Of a stretch of DNA of 64,000 bases, positions 1 to 9,875 are shown piece by piece. The stretch's first letter is position 1; every line of letters starts with the position of its first letter. The position numbers and the translations under genes were made by a program. The notes beneath the pieces are model-generated. The model did not search any database. It was not told the DNA's origin and saw only the letters and a list, made by a program, of their open reading frames with translations. Origin of the DNA: Hyphodiscus hymeniophilus (taxonomy: Eukaryota; Ascomycota; Leotiomycetes; Helotiales; Hyphodiscaceae). The stretch spans positions 620,001 to 684,000 of the forward strand of contig VNKQ01000006.1 in assembly GCA_016508695.1 (NCBI GenBank), read 5' to 3'.

Positions 1-46
1 TGGCCCACTTCATCACATAGGGACTTTAAGCTGGGGCTCTCTCGTT

Positions 47-897
47 ATGGCCATCAACCTCGAGTATGATGGCAAACTTGCCATTATAACCCTCGACGAC
101 GAGAAACAACTCAACGCACTATCGCACCAACTTTATTTTCGGCTTTCCCAATTGATGCGCGAAGTTGCAGCTCGCGATGATGTCTATATCACTTTACTCA
201 CAGGTAATGGCCGCTTCTTTTCTGCGTAAGTATTCCAACGATATCCATTGGGAAACTGCAACCATCTAATCTTGGCCGCAGAGGAGCCGATATGAAAGCC
301 TCACATGTGCCGCAGATAGGCGATGAACGAAGACACTATCTCCACCATTTTGTCGACGTCTTCGAAGTTGCTTATTCATTCTCCACCCACCCCAAGATTC
401 TCATCACTGCATTGAACGGTCCTGTAGTCGGTCTCTCGGCCGCGCTCATCTCGCACTCTGACTTCATCTATGCAACACCTCAAGCATACCTACTGACTCC
501 TTATACAAGCTTGGGGTTAGTCTCGGAAGGAGGATCGTCTTTGGCATTTGTCCAGAGGCTCGGTATCTCCAAGGCGAACGAAGCGCTGATGATGTCCAAA
601 CGCATCACTTCGGAGGAGCTTCTACAATGCGGTTTCGTAAACAAGGTCTTTGTCGACGACGCAAGGAGTGGAACTTTCATGAAACAAGTTAGAAACGAAA
701 TCCACGAACGGCTAGGAGATCATCTGAATAGTGAGAGTTTAGTCAAGGTTAAAGCATTGATCAGGCAGCCGTACAGGAATAATCTCAACTCCCAATTCGT
801 GTTAGAAATGCTGGGAAATGTTGATAGATACGTGGCAGGAGTTCCACAGCAGGAATTCCAAAAAATGGCTGCCGGACGAAAGAGACACAAACTTTGA
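47..897 (+). CDS. peroxisomal delta3,delta2-enoyl-CoA isomerase (crotonase family)
   Basis: Exons 47-225 and 282-897, 264 aa. The intron is GTAAGT...CAG, and splicing restores the crotonase oxyanion motif GNGRFFSAGADMK around residues 54-66. A second oxyanion segment, LNGPVVG, lies near residue 105. Glu142 in LGLVSEGGSS aligns with the catalytic Glu of yeast Eci1 (LGLITEGG), which argues for isomerase rather than hydratase activity. Family members move the double bond of 3-enoyl-CoA to the 2-trans position so that beta-oxidation of unsaturated acids can continue. The C-terminus GRKRHKL is a PTS1-like peroxisomal signal (yeast Eci1 ends HRL). The length is normal. It is the first gene of the putative catabolic cluster, and its promoter is mostly outside the window. 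Isomerase assignment is by motif; the in vivo substrate is unknown. Confidence 0.9.
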
Positions 898-1156
898 CAC
901 TCAGATTCACAAAGTTCTTTCTTCCTTTTCACTCGTATAGATTGAAATTCCTACGGCAATTCCCAGATTCCCACCCATGACCCACCAGCCGCGCACTGAG
1001 ATGTATTTTTGGCACCGGTCAGAGGATATGGTATGCGCTTCCGTAATCTACCCAATACTATATAATCTGTCACAAGACACTATCCTCGTATGGTGTTTCT
1101 CCTTCTATCGATATATGAGGATAACATACTCGTTACCGGGTTGCAGCTATCACTTA

Positions 1157-2783
1157 TCATATTACACCTTCCTCTCGAAGTTGGCTGATTATTGCCTGGG
1201 ATTCACCCAACTCCTTGAGAATAGATTCTGTGTGTTCTCCCAGCAATGGCGGTTTCTGTCGTATGGAGCCTGGGGTGTCACCGAACTTTACTGGAATGCC
1301 TTGACGATTCATGAAAGTCAGAAAAAAACTCAAGTAACTAGAATAGCCGCAACACTTACCAACGACTTTAATCTCGCCATTCACTGCTGCGTCATGCTGG
1401 AAGCTCTTTATCATATTCCTTGCTTCGATTTGTGGATGAGTCATAGCGCCCTCGATGTTATTGATCGGGGCGTGTGTGATTCCGCTATCTGTAAACTTCT
1501 TCAGCCAGGCATTGGTTGTCTTAGTCCTGAAATGGTCACTCAGAATACGCTTTAATTCAGAGCGATTCTTGACGCGAAGCGCATTGTCTGTAAACCTCTC
1601 GTCTTTTGCAAGTGCTGAATCATCAAGGAGGTCTGTCAGTGCTGAGAACTGGCGGTTGTTCGTGGCTCCAACTATCAGATAGGAGTCCCGAGTTGGGAAT
1701 GCCTCATACGGAACTATGCTTGGGTGCCCCGTCCCCCACCGTTTTGCCTCCTGTCCCATATTCAGGTAGGATGCTGCAAGGTTCATCAACATGGAGACTT
1801 GGGTCTCGAAGAGAGACGCATCAACTTTCTGGCCTCTTCCTGTTCTGTGACGTGCTTCCAACGCTGCTATGATGGCTCCATGCATATATAATCCGGTGCA
1901 GACGTCTATAATTGATATGCCCGGCTTTGTTGGGGGACCATCAGTTTCGCCCGTGATGTGAAGCAGGCCACCTTCAGCCCCCGCGATGAGGTCGTATCCG
2001 CCCCGTCTCGAATATGGTCCACTTGGTCCATAACCTGACCGCATTAGTCAACTGGCTAGGACACCTGCGAAAAGAGGACGAACCTGAAATACTGGCTTGA
2101 ATCAGGGATGGATGTAGTTTGGAGATGGTGTCGAAACCAAGTCCAAATTCCTCCATCTTCCCGGGGATGAAATTATCTACTCTTGGATTCCCAAAGTTAG
2201 CATGTATAAGATGCAGGCAGACCAAAAAAGATCGATGAATATTGCATACAAGATGTCTGACTGCTTGATTAGGTCCATCAGTATTTGACGACCCTTCTCT
2301 TTCTTGATATCCACGGTAATAGATCTTTTGTTCCTGTTGGTGCTGGCAAAATAGTATGACATGCCATCGCGATCCTTCCATTTATCTGCTTCACCTGCAC
2401 TTTTCCAGTGTCTGGAGTCATCCTACAGTATTGGCAGGAAAATTAGCCCTGTTGTTGGCTCGGCTGTAAATTGACGATCTTACGCCTTTCCCCGGCTGTT
2501 CAACTTTGATAACATCTGCACCATAATCTGCCAATATCTGGGTGCAATACGGTCCCTAGACATGATTTACCAGATAAGCAATGCATATATCAACGAGTAA
2601 ATTGACTGTTTGAGGTAGACGTACAGCAAGAGCACGCGTCAAATCTATTATTTTTACACCCTCAAGTGCTCCTCCGTTTCCCGAGACGCGAGAATGTAGA
2701 TTTGAGGTTGTGGAGAAGACCCGGTGCAGACTCGCAAGAGGTAAGTGTGACAAGCGCTTCATATTTGATAGCTTTAATGCCAT
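1157..2783 (-). CDS. family III CoA-transferase, SUGCT-like, probably mitochondrial
   Basis: Exons on the minus strand: 2625-2783, 2484-2555, 2250-2422, 2084-2181, 1360-2034, 1157-1299; 439 aa, all phases consistent. The body follows the CaiB/BaiF pattern: LEGVKIIDLTRALAGPYCTQ, then DVIKVEQPGKGDDSRHW, then NFIPGKMEEFGLGFDTI, then YGPSGPYSRRGGYD. Asp211 in ISIIDVCTG is the expected catalytic aspartate. The closest family I recognise is human SUGCT, succinyl-CoA:glutarate/hydroxymethylglutarate (and itaconate) CoA-transferase, including the AKRWGT.H.SIVPY block. The chosen ATG gives a start rich in Arg/Ser/Leu (MALKLSNMKRLSHLPLASLH) that looks like a mitochondrial presequence. In-frame sequence extends 47 codons further upstream to 2924. 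It likely moves CoA from succinyl-CoA to a dicarboxylic acid; which acid is not visible. Confidence 0.88.
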
Positions 2784-3116
2784 CGAAATCAAATTGGGAC
2801 GGATATGTATGTCATCTAGAGTGTCACCTGCAGCTCTTCTTATAAATTGCACGAAAGTCACGTACTCGGACCTCTCCCAAACCGGATTGCTGATAGGGAG
2901 TAGCTCCCCGGCTCCTGCCCCCACTTTACGGCTTTCTCCACGGCACCATGGGAGCGTGTAGTTTAAATCAAGCTCCGAACGGATACTTACTACAGAGAGC
3001 CATTAATTAAGACCTAGGGTAATCTTAAAACCATAAAATGGTGTGGTAGTGTTAGTAAATTAATATACACTTCTGGGGTTTGTTTCCGCTTTTCGACAGA
3101 TTGCTCTACTTCATGC

Positions 3117-4017
3117 TTATATTGTGGCAATATCACTCTGCCACCCCCATCCTCCAGTCATGCTTCCATCTAGCTTTACCATGCCAGCAGCCTGGCATAT
3201 CTTGATTGTTACTTCTCTAACAGCTCGAACCTCTTCTACCGTTGCGCCATGGTTCAAAGCACCCTTCAAATGACCTTTCAATTGTGGGTTGACCTATTGT
3301 TCCCACCTCTCCGTTAGTATCAAATACTCGAATACACAAGTTGGACTACTCACATCTTGAGGTATCAGCCCAGCAAGAAGAACATAACTACTTTCGACTG
3401 CTGAGAGCACCCTGGTATTGCTGATTATATGTCCATAAACCAACCTTGATATAAGGGCTAGGTCTTCCGTCCCACAACTGTCTAGATCGTCCATGATAGT
3501 TTTGGAGACTTTCCCATAGTTCTGGACAAAGAAAGCTTTTCCACGATTCAGAATATGAGCGATAGGTACATTATTGATATCCTGGGACCGGTTTGTGGGG
3601 GAAGGGCTGTTCGGCTCGTCACACAGCTCCGCTGGAGTCGCCGCTTTCAAGGCTAGTAACGCGTTGATCGTCTTGGATAGAGTCAATGTCAGATAATGCA
3701 ATTATTGACCCGCCCTAAGGAGCGATCTTGGGCAGTACCTTCGGTATCCCTCCAATTGCCGAAGCCTTAATGAGCGCCTCCCGCAGTCTTCGAGCAATTC
3801 TCAACTGCTCAGTTGTATTGGATCTCATAGCAGGCTCTTCATTTCCGCTATTGATAGCATGTGTGAACACGCAAGGTATTTGATCTGGGCGGTTCAAGAT
3901 CGAGAGTGTCGTTGCAGCTATGATATACCACGTACTTTTGGGCAGTCTTAAGTCCGTTCTTAAGGAAGAAAGAAAAGGCGCAGTCATGAAGCACCGTAGA
4001 TGCCCAGGTGGTGGCAT
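3117..4017 (-). CDS. carboxymuconolactone decarboxylase/AhpD-like protein
   Basis: Exons 3739-4017, 3354-3671 and 3117-3293 (minus strand), 257 aa, phases consistent. The C-terminal part HLKGALNHGATVEEVRAVRE matches the helix pair of the carboxymuconolactone decarboxylase/AhpD fold. The segment LPKSTWYIIAATTLSI.NRPD near the N-terminus is typical of the fungal two-domain members, whose function is mostly unknown. I see no CXXC pair of the AhpD peroxidase type, so a redox role is doubtful. No targeting signal is obvious. An alternative start at 3987 (MTAPFLSSL) would shorten it by 10 residues. It is divergent from the MFS transporter across about 420 bp and on the same strand as the CoA-transferase, consistent with co-regulation. 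It could act on a CoA ester, a lactone or a hydroperoxide by-product; the sequence does not decide. Confidence 0.8.
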
Positions 4018-4186
4018 GATATGTACAAATAGCTATTTATTATTATTTAAGATAGAGCTGAAAACAAATGAGAAGGCGATAGCAGTGGTAACATCATCCT
4101 CGCAATATCTGCCCTTCATCATATAAATTATCAGGAAGTAAGATAGTACGGTTGTGGGTTAAAGGTCCTATGGACTTGTACTCTGC

Positions 4187-4197
4187 CGGTGCTGCCG
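4187..4197. promoter_or_regulatory. candidate Zn2Cys6 site, CGG-N5-CCG
   Basis: An inverted pair of CGG half-sites separated by five bases lies in the roughly 420-bp divergent promoter between the AhpD-like gene and the MFS transporter. Zn2Cys6 proteins usually bind paired CGG triplets, and one is encoded at the end of this cluster. Binding is inference only; short GC motifs occur by chance. Confidence 0.3.
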
Positions 4198-4436
4198 AGT
4201 TTTACCAGAATCGCATTCTCCCCGCAACTTCGTGGTTGTGCCGAGAATCGCCTTGCTTCCCCAGATTGTGTCTCACCCCCACCCCCGCTCTTTGCCCCTG
4301 AAGTTTGGGGAGTAGGCCGTGCACAACCTATAAGACAGAGGGCATCGGCTGAGATCCATTCCCCCGGGGATTCCCATCGCAGTCTGGTATATCGTCTATC
4401 TATTCCTTGAAATCGTAAAGCATTTATTGCTTAGAA

Positions 4437-6524
4437 ATGGAATCCGAACCAGCAATGGTGCACCAAAGGAAGGGTCGACAGTTCAAGGCTTACAACCTCT
4501 TTACTGTATTCGCTATGTCTTTTGGATCTTTGAGCTTTGGTTATAGCAATAACATCATCTCGACCACTCTAGGTACGTTGTCAGGAACCTGCGATTCAAA
4601 GTCATCAAGACTAATAGTGGTTCAATAGCTCAGCCCACCTTCAACGAGTACTTTGCTCTTAAGACAAGAAGTAATGGAACACAGCTGACAGGCGTTATGA
4701 ATGTGAGTAGATAGGCGGATACTTGTGCGAACACTCTAGTTCAAGCAATGTGAATAGTATCGATGGCTAATTTTTTTATTTTCCGTAGGGTGGTTTCCAT
4801 GCCGCAGCATTTTGTGCAGTTCTCTTCGTCGGCACGATTGCAGACAAATGGGGTCGAAAAGTTGCAATCTCAGTCGTAAGTCTGATACTGCGTAGTCTTC
4901 TCACTCTGGTCCAAATTTTTTGACGCTGTGCTGACCCATTGTGCTCTCTGTGTAGGGTGCCGCCCTGACACTATTCGCAGGAGCCTTTCTCTCCGGCTCT
5001 GTCAATGTTGCCATGTTTATTGTTTTCAGACTCGTCAGTGGCGCTGGGTGAGCATACCAGCCGCATGCTTTCATTGAGAAAGAGCTGTGTCGTTAACATG
5101 ATTAGATCTTCAATCCTCTTGGCAGGAGTACCGATTTGGATGAATGAAGTAGTCCCTGCGAAGGAGAGAGGAATGCTTGTCGACATCCACGGGGCAGTGT
5201 TTCAATTTGGATTTGCACTTGCTTCGTGGGTAGGATATGGATTTTATTACTTAAGTAATGACACTATCAACGCATGGAGAGGGCCGTTAGGTAGGTTCGC
5301 AGAATATTCTGCTTTCCTCACATTGTTTGAAAGAACCCTTACAGTTTTTGAAAACGAGGTTGACAGAAAGGCAGCCTTCCAATGTCTCCCACCCATAATC
5401 ATTCTTTCTATCATATATTGGCTCCCAGAGAGTCCACGATGGTTGCTGATGAATGATCGCTACGAGGAAGCCCGACAAATCCTCTTACGGTCACACTCAG
5501 AAGAAGAAGCTGTGGTCGAGCTTGCACAAATTCAGGCGCAGATGCAAATTGACAGGACCCTCGATAGAAGCTATCTTCATATGTTTAAGAAACCAAGCTA
5601 TCGGAAGCGCTCCCTCCTCGCAATATTCACCTGCTGCATGGCAAATTGTTCTGGTATTCTTGTCGTCAATAGTGAGTACTCTACATCTGAAAACTGTGCA
5701 ATATCTACAAACAGCTAATGTGATTTCTTATCAAGACTACGGACCTACGATTTATGCCAGTCTTGGTTATGATAGTTCAAAGCAACTCCTCTTATCGAGT
5801 ATCTGGTCAACATTTAGTGTGTTTTGCAGTTTTGTTGGCATTACCTTTGTAGATCGTATCTCACGACCTCGTCTCCTCATGATTGGCCTAGGCGGCTGCA
5901 TGTCGACTCTAATTGTCCTAGCAGCGCTTGTGGCCAACTTTGGCCCAGGCACCAATAACCATAATACTGCTGCGCTGAAAGCCTGTGTGGCTATGATATT
6001 TATCTACGCATTCTTCTGGTCCGCGGTGCTCTCTGGAACGCAATTTGTGTACTGTGGAGAACTGTTCCCATCTCATTTGAGAGCCAAAGGGTTGTCTCTT
6101 GGCGTTGCTGGCATCAATGCTGCAAACGTGCTCTTCCTGACGGCTGCACCTACAGCATTTGCGTAAGTCTTGGGAAGTCTTTACTCTTCCCAGTATCTGA
6201 TGCTAATTTGTTAAAAGCACTATTGGGTGGAAGTACTACCTCCTTTTCATCATTCTCAGTGGTATTTCTATTGTCGTGATCGGCTTCAAATGGCCCGATA
6301 CCAATGGTGTGCCACTAGAGGAGATCTCAAGATTATTCGGAGTAAGTCATATTCTCAATATTCCGCATGATGTAACATAAGAAGTCATCCATCTAAGCGT
6401 TGTGACTATTTAGGATGACGATGAGGTCTATATTGCCAACAATGAATCCAAACTGGAACACATTGAGATGGAGACTAAGCACGATCTCGCTGCAACGCAG
6501 GGTGAGATTGAGCATCATGAATAG
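4437..6524 (+). CDS. MFS sugar-porter family transporter
   Basis: Nine exons: 4437-4572, 4629-4702, 4789-4875, 4956-5047, 5106-5290, 5375-5671, 5736-6162, 6218-6341, 6414-6524; 510 aa. All eight introns are GT-AG and phases close exactly. Family signatures are the first helix with FGYSNNIISTTL, ADKWGRK in the loop between helices 2 and 3, WLPESPRWLL after helix 6, and NYGPTIYASLGY at the start of helix 7. The hydrophobicity fits twelve membrane segments with cytosolic ends; the C-terminal tail is acidic and hydrophilic. Members carry hexoses, disaccharides, quinate or other acids across the plasma membrane by proton symport; the substrate cannot be read from the sequence. Position between acyl-CoA metabolism genes suggests it imports the cluster's substrate. 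Confidence 0.92.
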
Positions 6525-7283
6525 TCCCCTCAACAAGGCGATTCAACAAGACGGTTATCTTATCAGGGAATGAGAACTTGACAGTCGGAAAATAGATTGC
6601 AGTCTCTGGGTATTTTCGCTCTGGGTTGTAAATGCTTTTCCTGAGAATTAATCATGCTTAGATAGTAGTACTTGAATCCCATCTATGTAGAACACCTAAG
6701 TCCAACATGCGGCTACGATCCTTGATACGAAGCCAGCTTGCGTGACTTCAACAGTTATGATGAGAAGAAATGCTGATGCCTAAAAACATGATTCGATTTC
6801 CTGCTGACTCTTGTGCTCTTAAAGATATATATCTTTGTATGGCGGCACGGCTTTATTTACAAAGCTACTCAAAAAAATTGCCAGTTCGGCATACCAAGCC
6901 CAAGTTCATGTCGGATACTAGTTAGATCCGCTTGTTTCCTCTTTTCACAGTGACTGTAGGTGGGGAAACGCGACTTGTGACGTTTCATCAAGTCGAGGCG
7001 TAACCATCGGTATTAAATGTTCAAGGCTTCCGGTAGTTCTCCTGACAAACTTCCGCTCCGGAACCGAACGGCCGCTACCTAACCGTCAATCAAGCCCCAA
7101 TCATCTAATGAATACTTCTTTGGGTATCACTAACCTAAGGACCAAAACGATGTCTCCCGTCTCGTCCCGTTTGGTCCCTACTCACTTTTTCGAGAAAATT
7201 CTGTAAAACTACGCCTTCTATTTCTTTGAAGAACCTCCAGGACAAGCATATCTGGGTCTGCAGTTGAATTGAGCTTAGATAAG
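6525..7283. other. intergenic region, promoter of acyl-CoA synthetase
   Basis: No gene is visible. The right half contains a compact group of CGG/CCG triplets at 7059-7074, reading CGG-AA-CCG followed by CGGCCG, about 210 bp before the synthetase ATG. This is a plausible target for the cluster's Zn2Cys6 regulator. Confidence 0.4.
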
Positions 7284-9195
7284 ATGGCCTCAGCAAACAT
7301 GAGTCTCAACTCATTGACTCGTATTGTTTTGCCAGCTACCGTGCCGAAAGAGCAGAACGTTGATCGCACAGTCTACGCGCCACCACATGTTGGACAGAAA
7401 GTTTTCCAGAATACTTCGTTATTTAGCAAGCTCTTACGTCTGGCGCATCAGGACCCTCAACGACCCATTATCCGAGACGATAATCTCGGGATCGAAAAGT
7501 CGCGCATCCAGCTTCTGAGTGATATCCTTGCTCTTCGACAAGTTGTTTTGGAGAGTCTTACGTCTGAAGTGCTGAACCTTATGCGGAATGATGGAGAGGT
7601 ATATATAGGCGTCCTTGCTTCTGGTGGGTATGAGTTCTCTGTGGCAATGCTCACAGTGCTTGCTTTGGGGGCGGCTGCTGTTCCTATGTGTAAGCAGTTT
7701 CGTCTTCAGCCCAACTAGTACCATGAAATTAACACAATGATAGCCACTCAAATACCAGTTGATGAACTTGCATACTTTGCCATCAAGCCCAAAGTGGTCT
7801 TAGTTTTAAATTCATCATCGACCATAAAGCTGGGACAATCTTTGGAGCATTGCGTAAATACAAGTACTGATCATCGAATTCGATGTATTTCAGTCACATC
7901 ACATATCAATGTTGCGTCACTTGAACCTTCTGATATCATCATATCGTCTGACTGTTATGCCGATGGAAACCGGCCAGGATTGGTAGTCTTTACTTCTGGG
8001 ACAACTGGTCGGCCGAAGGCCACGGTTATGCGGCAGGCCTCCATCTATGAAGCAGCAATCGCAGTTGCAGAGTACTACAGGATCACAGAAGACGATACTA
8101 TCCTACATGTACTCCCAGTGCATCACGGGACCGGACTTGATATGTCCTTTTTCCCTTTCCTCATTTCTGGCGCCTGCATCGAGTTCCGCAGCGGCAGCTT
8201 CAGCACATCATGGACTTGGGACCGCTGGAGACAGGGTGGTCTAACCTTTTTTTCTGGCGTACCAACTATCTACATGCGTATGATGCGGTTTTATGAGCAA
8301 AACCTGATCAAACTGCCGGCAGATGATCTGGAGCAGTATTGTGTCGGTGCAAGACAGTTTCGCGGTATGTTATGTGGTACTTCAGCGCTACCGAGACCCA
8401 TTTCACAGTTCTGGACAAAGATAAGGAACGGCAAGACGATCCTCACTCGCTATGGTGCAACAGAGTTCGGTGCGGTTGTTAAAGTGCCCCTGGACGCTCG
8501 AAATACTCCTGACGGAAGTGTTGGTGAATTAGTCGCAGGAGTCGACTTGAAGTTGTCCAGTGGTGACGAAGGAGAGGTACTTGTTCGAAGTCCTTACATG
8601 TTTTCAAAGTACGTGAAAAGTATTGACTTTTCCAAATTATACTACTAAGTCCTTTTTGCTCAGGTACCTTTTTGATGCGGATGTAACAGCACAGGCACAT
8701 GATGCAGACGGATACTTCAAAACAGGAGATATAGCACGCAGAGAAGGAAAACACTACTTCATAGTTGGGCGCGCATCTATCGACATCATCAAGTCAGGTG
8801 GATACAAAATCTCGGCTTTGGATATCGAACGGGAATGTCTCGGTCTTGCCTATATCGCTGAAGTAATGGTCGTACCAGTTGACGATGAAGAATACGGGCA
8901 ACGAGTTGCAGCGGTAGTGACGTTGCGCGAGGACCAGACAGAGTATACATTTGATAGACTCGCTGGTGGTAAGAACTTAACCCTGAAGGATTTGAGGCGC
9001 GATTTGAGCAGCAAGATGGCGCGATACAAGATGCCCACGTTGTTGAGAGTGGTTGAAGGAGACATTCCAAAAACAGCAAGCGGAAAGGTGCTGAAAAAGC
9101 AGCTCGGACCAAAGTATTTCCCGGCAGATTATGAGGGAATTTCAGAAGTTCAGGTTTGGAGACAGAAGCGTCTAGCTGTCACAGCCAAGCTATAG
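7284..9195 (+). CDS. peroxisomal acyl-CoA synthetase, ACSF3-like
   Basis: Exons 7284-7689, 7744-8608, 8664-9195; 600 aa. All ANL-superfamily motifs are present: the ATP loop VVFTSGTTGRPKATVMR, TRYGATEFG, GYFKTGDIARREG, IIKSGGYKIS and the adenylation lysine in PKTASGKVLKKQLG. The order and wording, especially VGRASIDIIKSGGYKISALDIE, resemble the ACSF3 malonyl/methylmalonyl-CoA synthetase group more than long-chain synthetases. The enzyme would activate a carboxylic acid to its CoA thioester using ATP. The last three residues, AKL, form a PTS1, so peroxisomal import is expected, unlike mitochondrial human ACSF3. The start is the first ATG of the open frame; upstream in-frame codons lack an ATG. 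It lies upstream of, and in the same direction as, the acyl-CoA oxidase. Substrate choice (dicarboxylate or short/branched acid) is inference. Confidence 0.9.
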
Positions 9196-9875
9196 CTTAG
9201 AAAAGACATTGACTCCAGGAAAGGCATTTTGGCCATAGTGACTAGTTGACGAAGGTTGTAGACTTAGACCTCCATATATATGATTCCTCAATAGAGACCA
9301 CTGGTAGCACAAAGACTCTAGGTCGTTCCTACTGTTACTGTCATTTTACTTGGATACAACTTTCAACGGCAAGCTGACTAGAGCGTAAATACATGGGCAT
9401 ATTGGTACAACAGTAAGTTGCCGCGCTCACCACTAAATGACCTAAAGAAAGTCGTTAATAGATATGAGCTACACCAACTCCACGACTAGGTGAAAAAAAC
9501 CCAGGGAACAGAATTAGTGGTGGGAGATGACCACAAAGCCTTCCGGGCGGAGAATCTCGGTTTGTTACTAGGCGGCCGAGCTTCTTCAAACTATACCGAG
9601 AATTTCCGTCCCTGGCTGCTCAACCGGTGGCTCGGTTGCAGCTTCATGAGCCGTGCACCCTTTGGTTTGCAATAGTCCCGGACATACGAAAGTTGTACAG
9701 TAATATGCAGGACGTCACTCAGGAATCGAGAATGGTATGATGGAAGTGCTGAAGCTGTGCGGTCCGGGATTTTTATTTTTCTAAAAGAGATCTGATGCTT
9801 TGTGAGTTTGTATATTCAGGTATGTATCTTACGAAAAAGTTCTCGACCTGAGATCCAATACGAACACCAATCGCT
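9196..9875. other. intergenic region, promoter of acyl-CoA oxidase
   Basis: No coding sequence is convincing here. A CGGCCG palindrome lies at 9573-9578, matching the one at 7069-7074 before the synthetase gene. It may be a shared regulatory site; this is inference from two short matches. Confidence 0.35.

Noticed and set aside
977..1555. 192-codon plus-strand ORF
   Set aside because: It lies antisense to the last two exons of the CoA-transferase and has no protein features.
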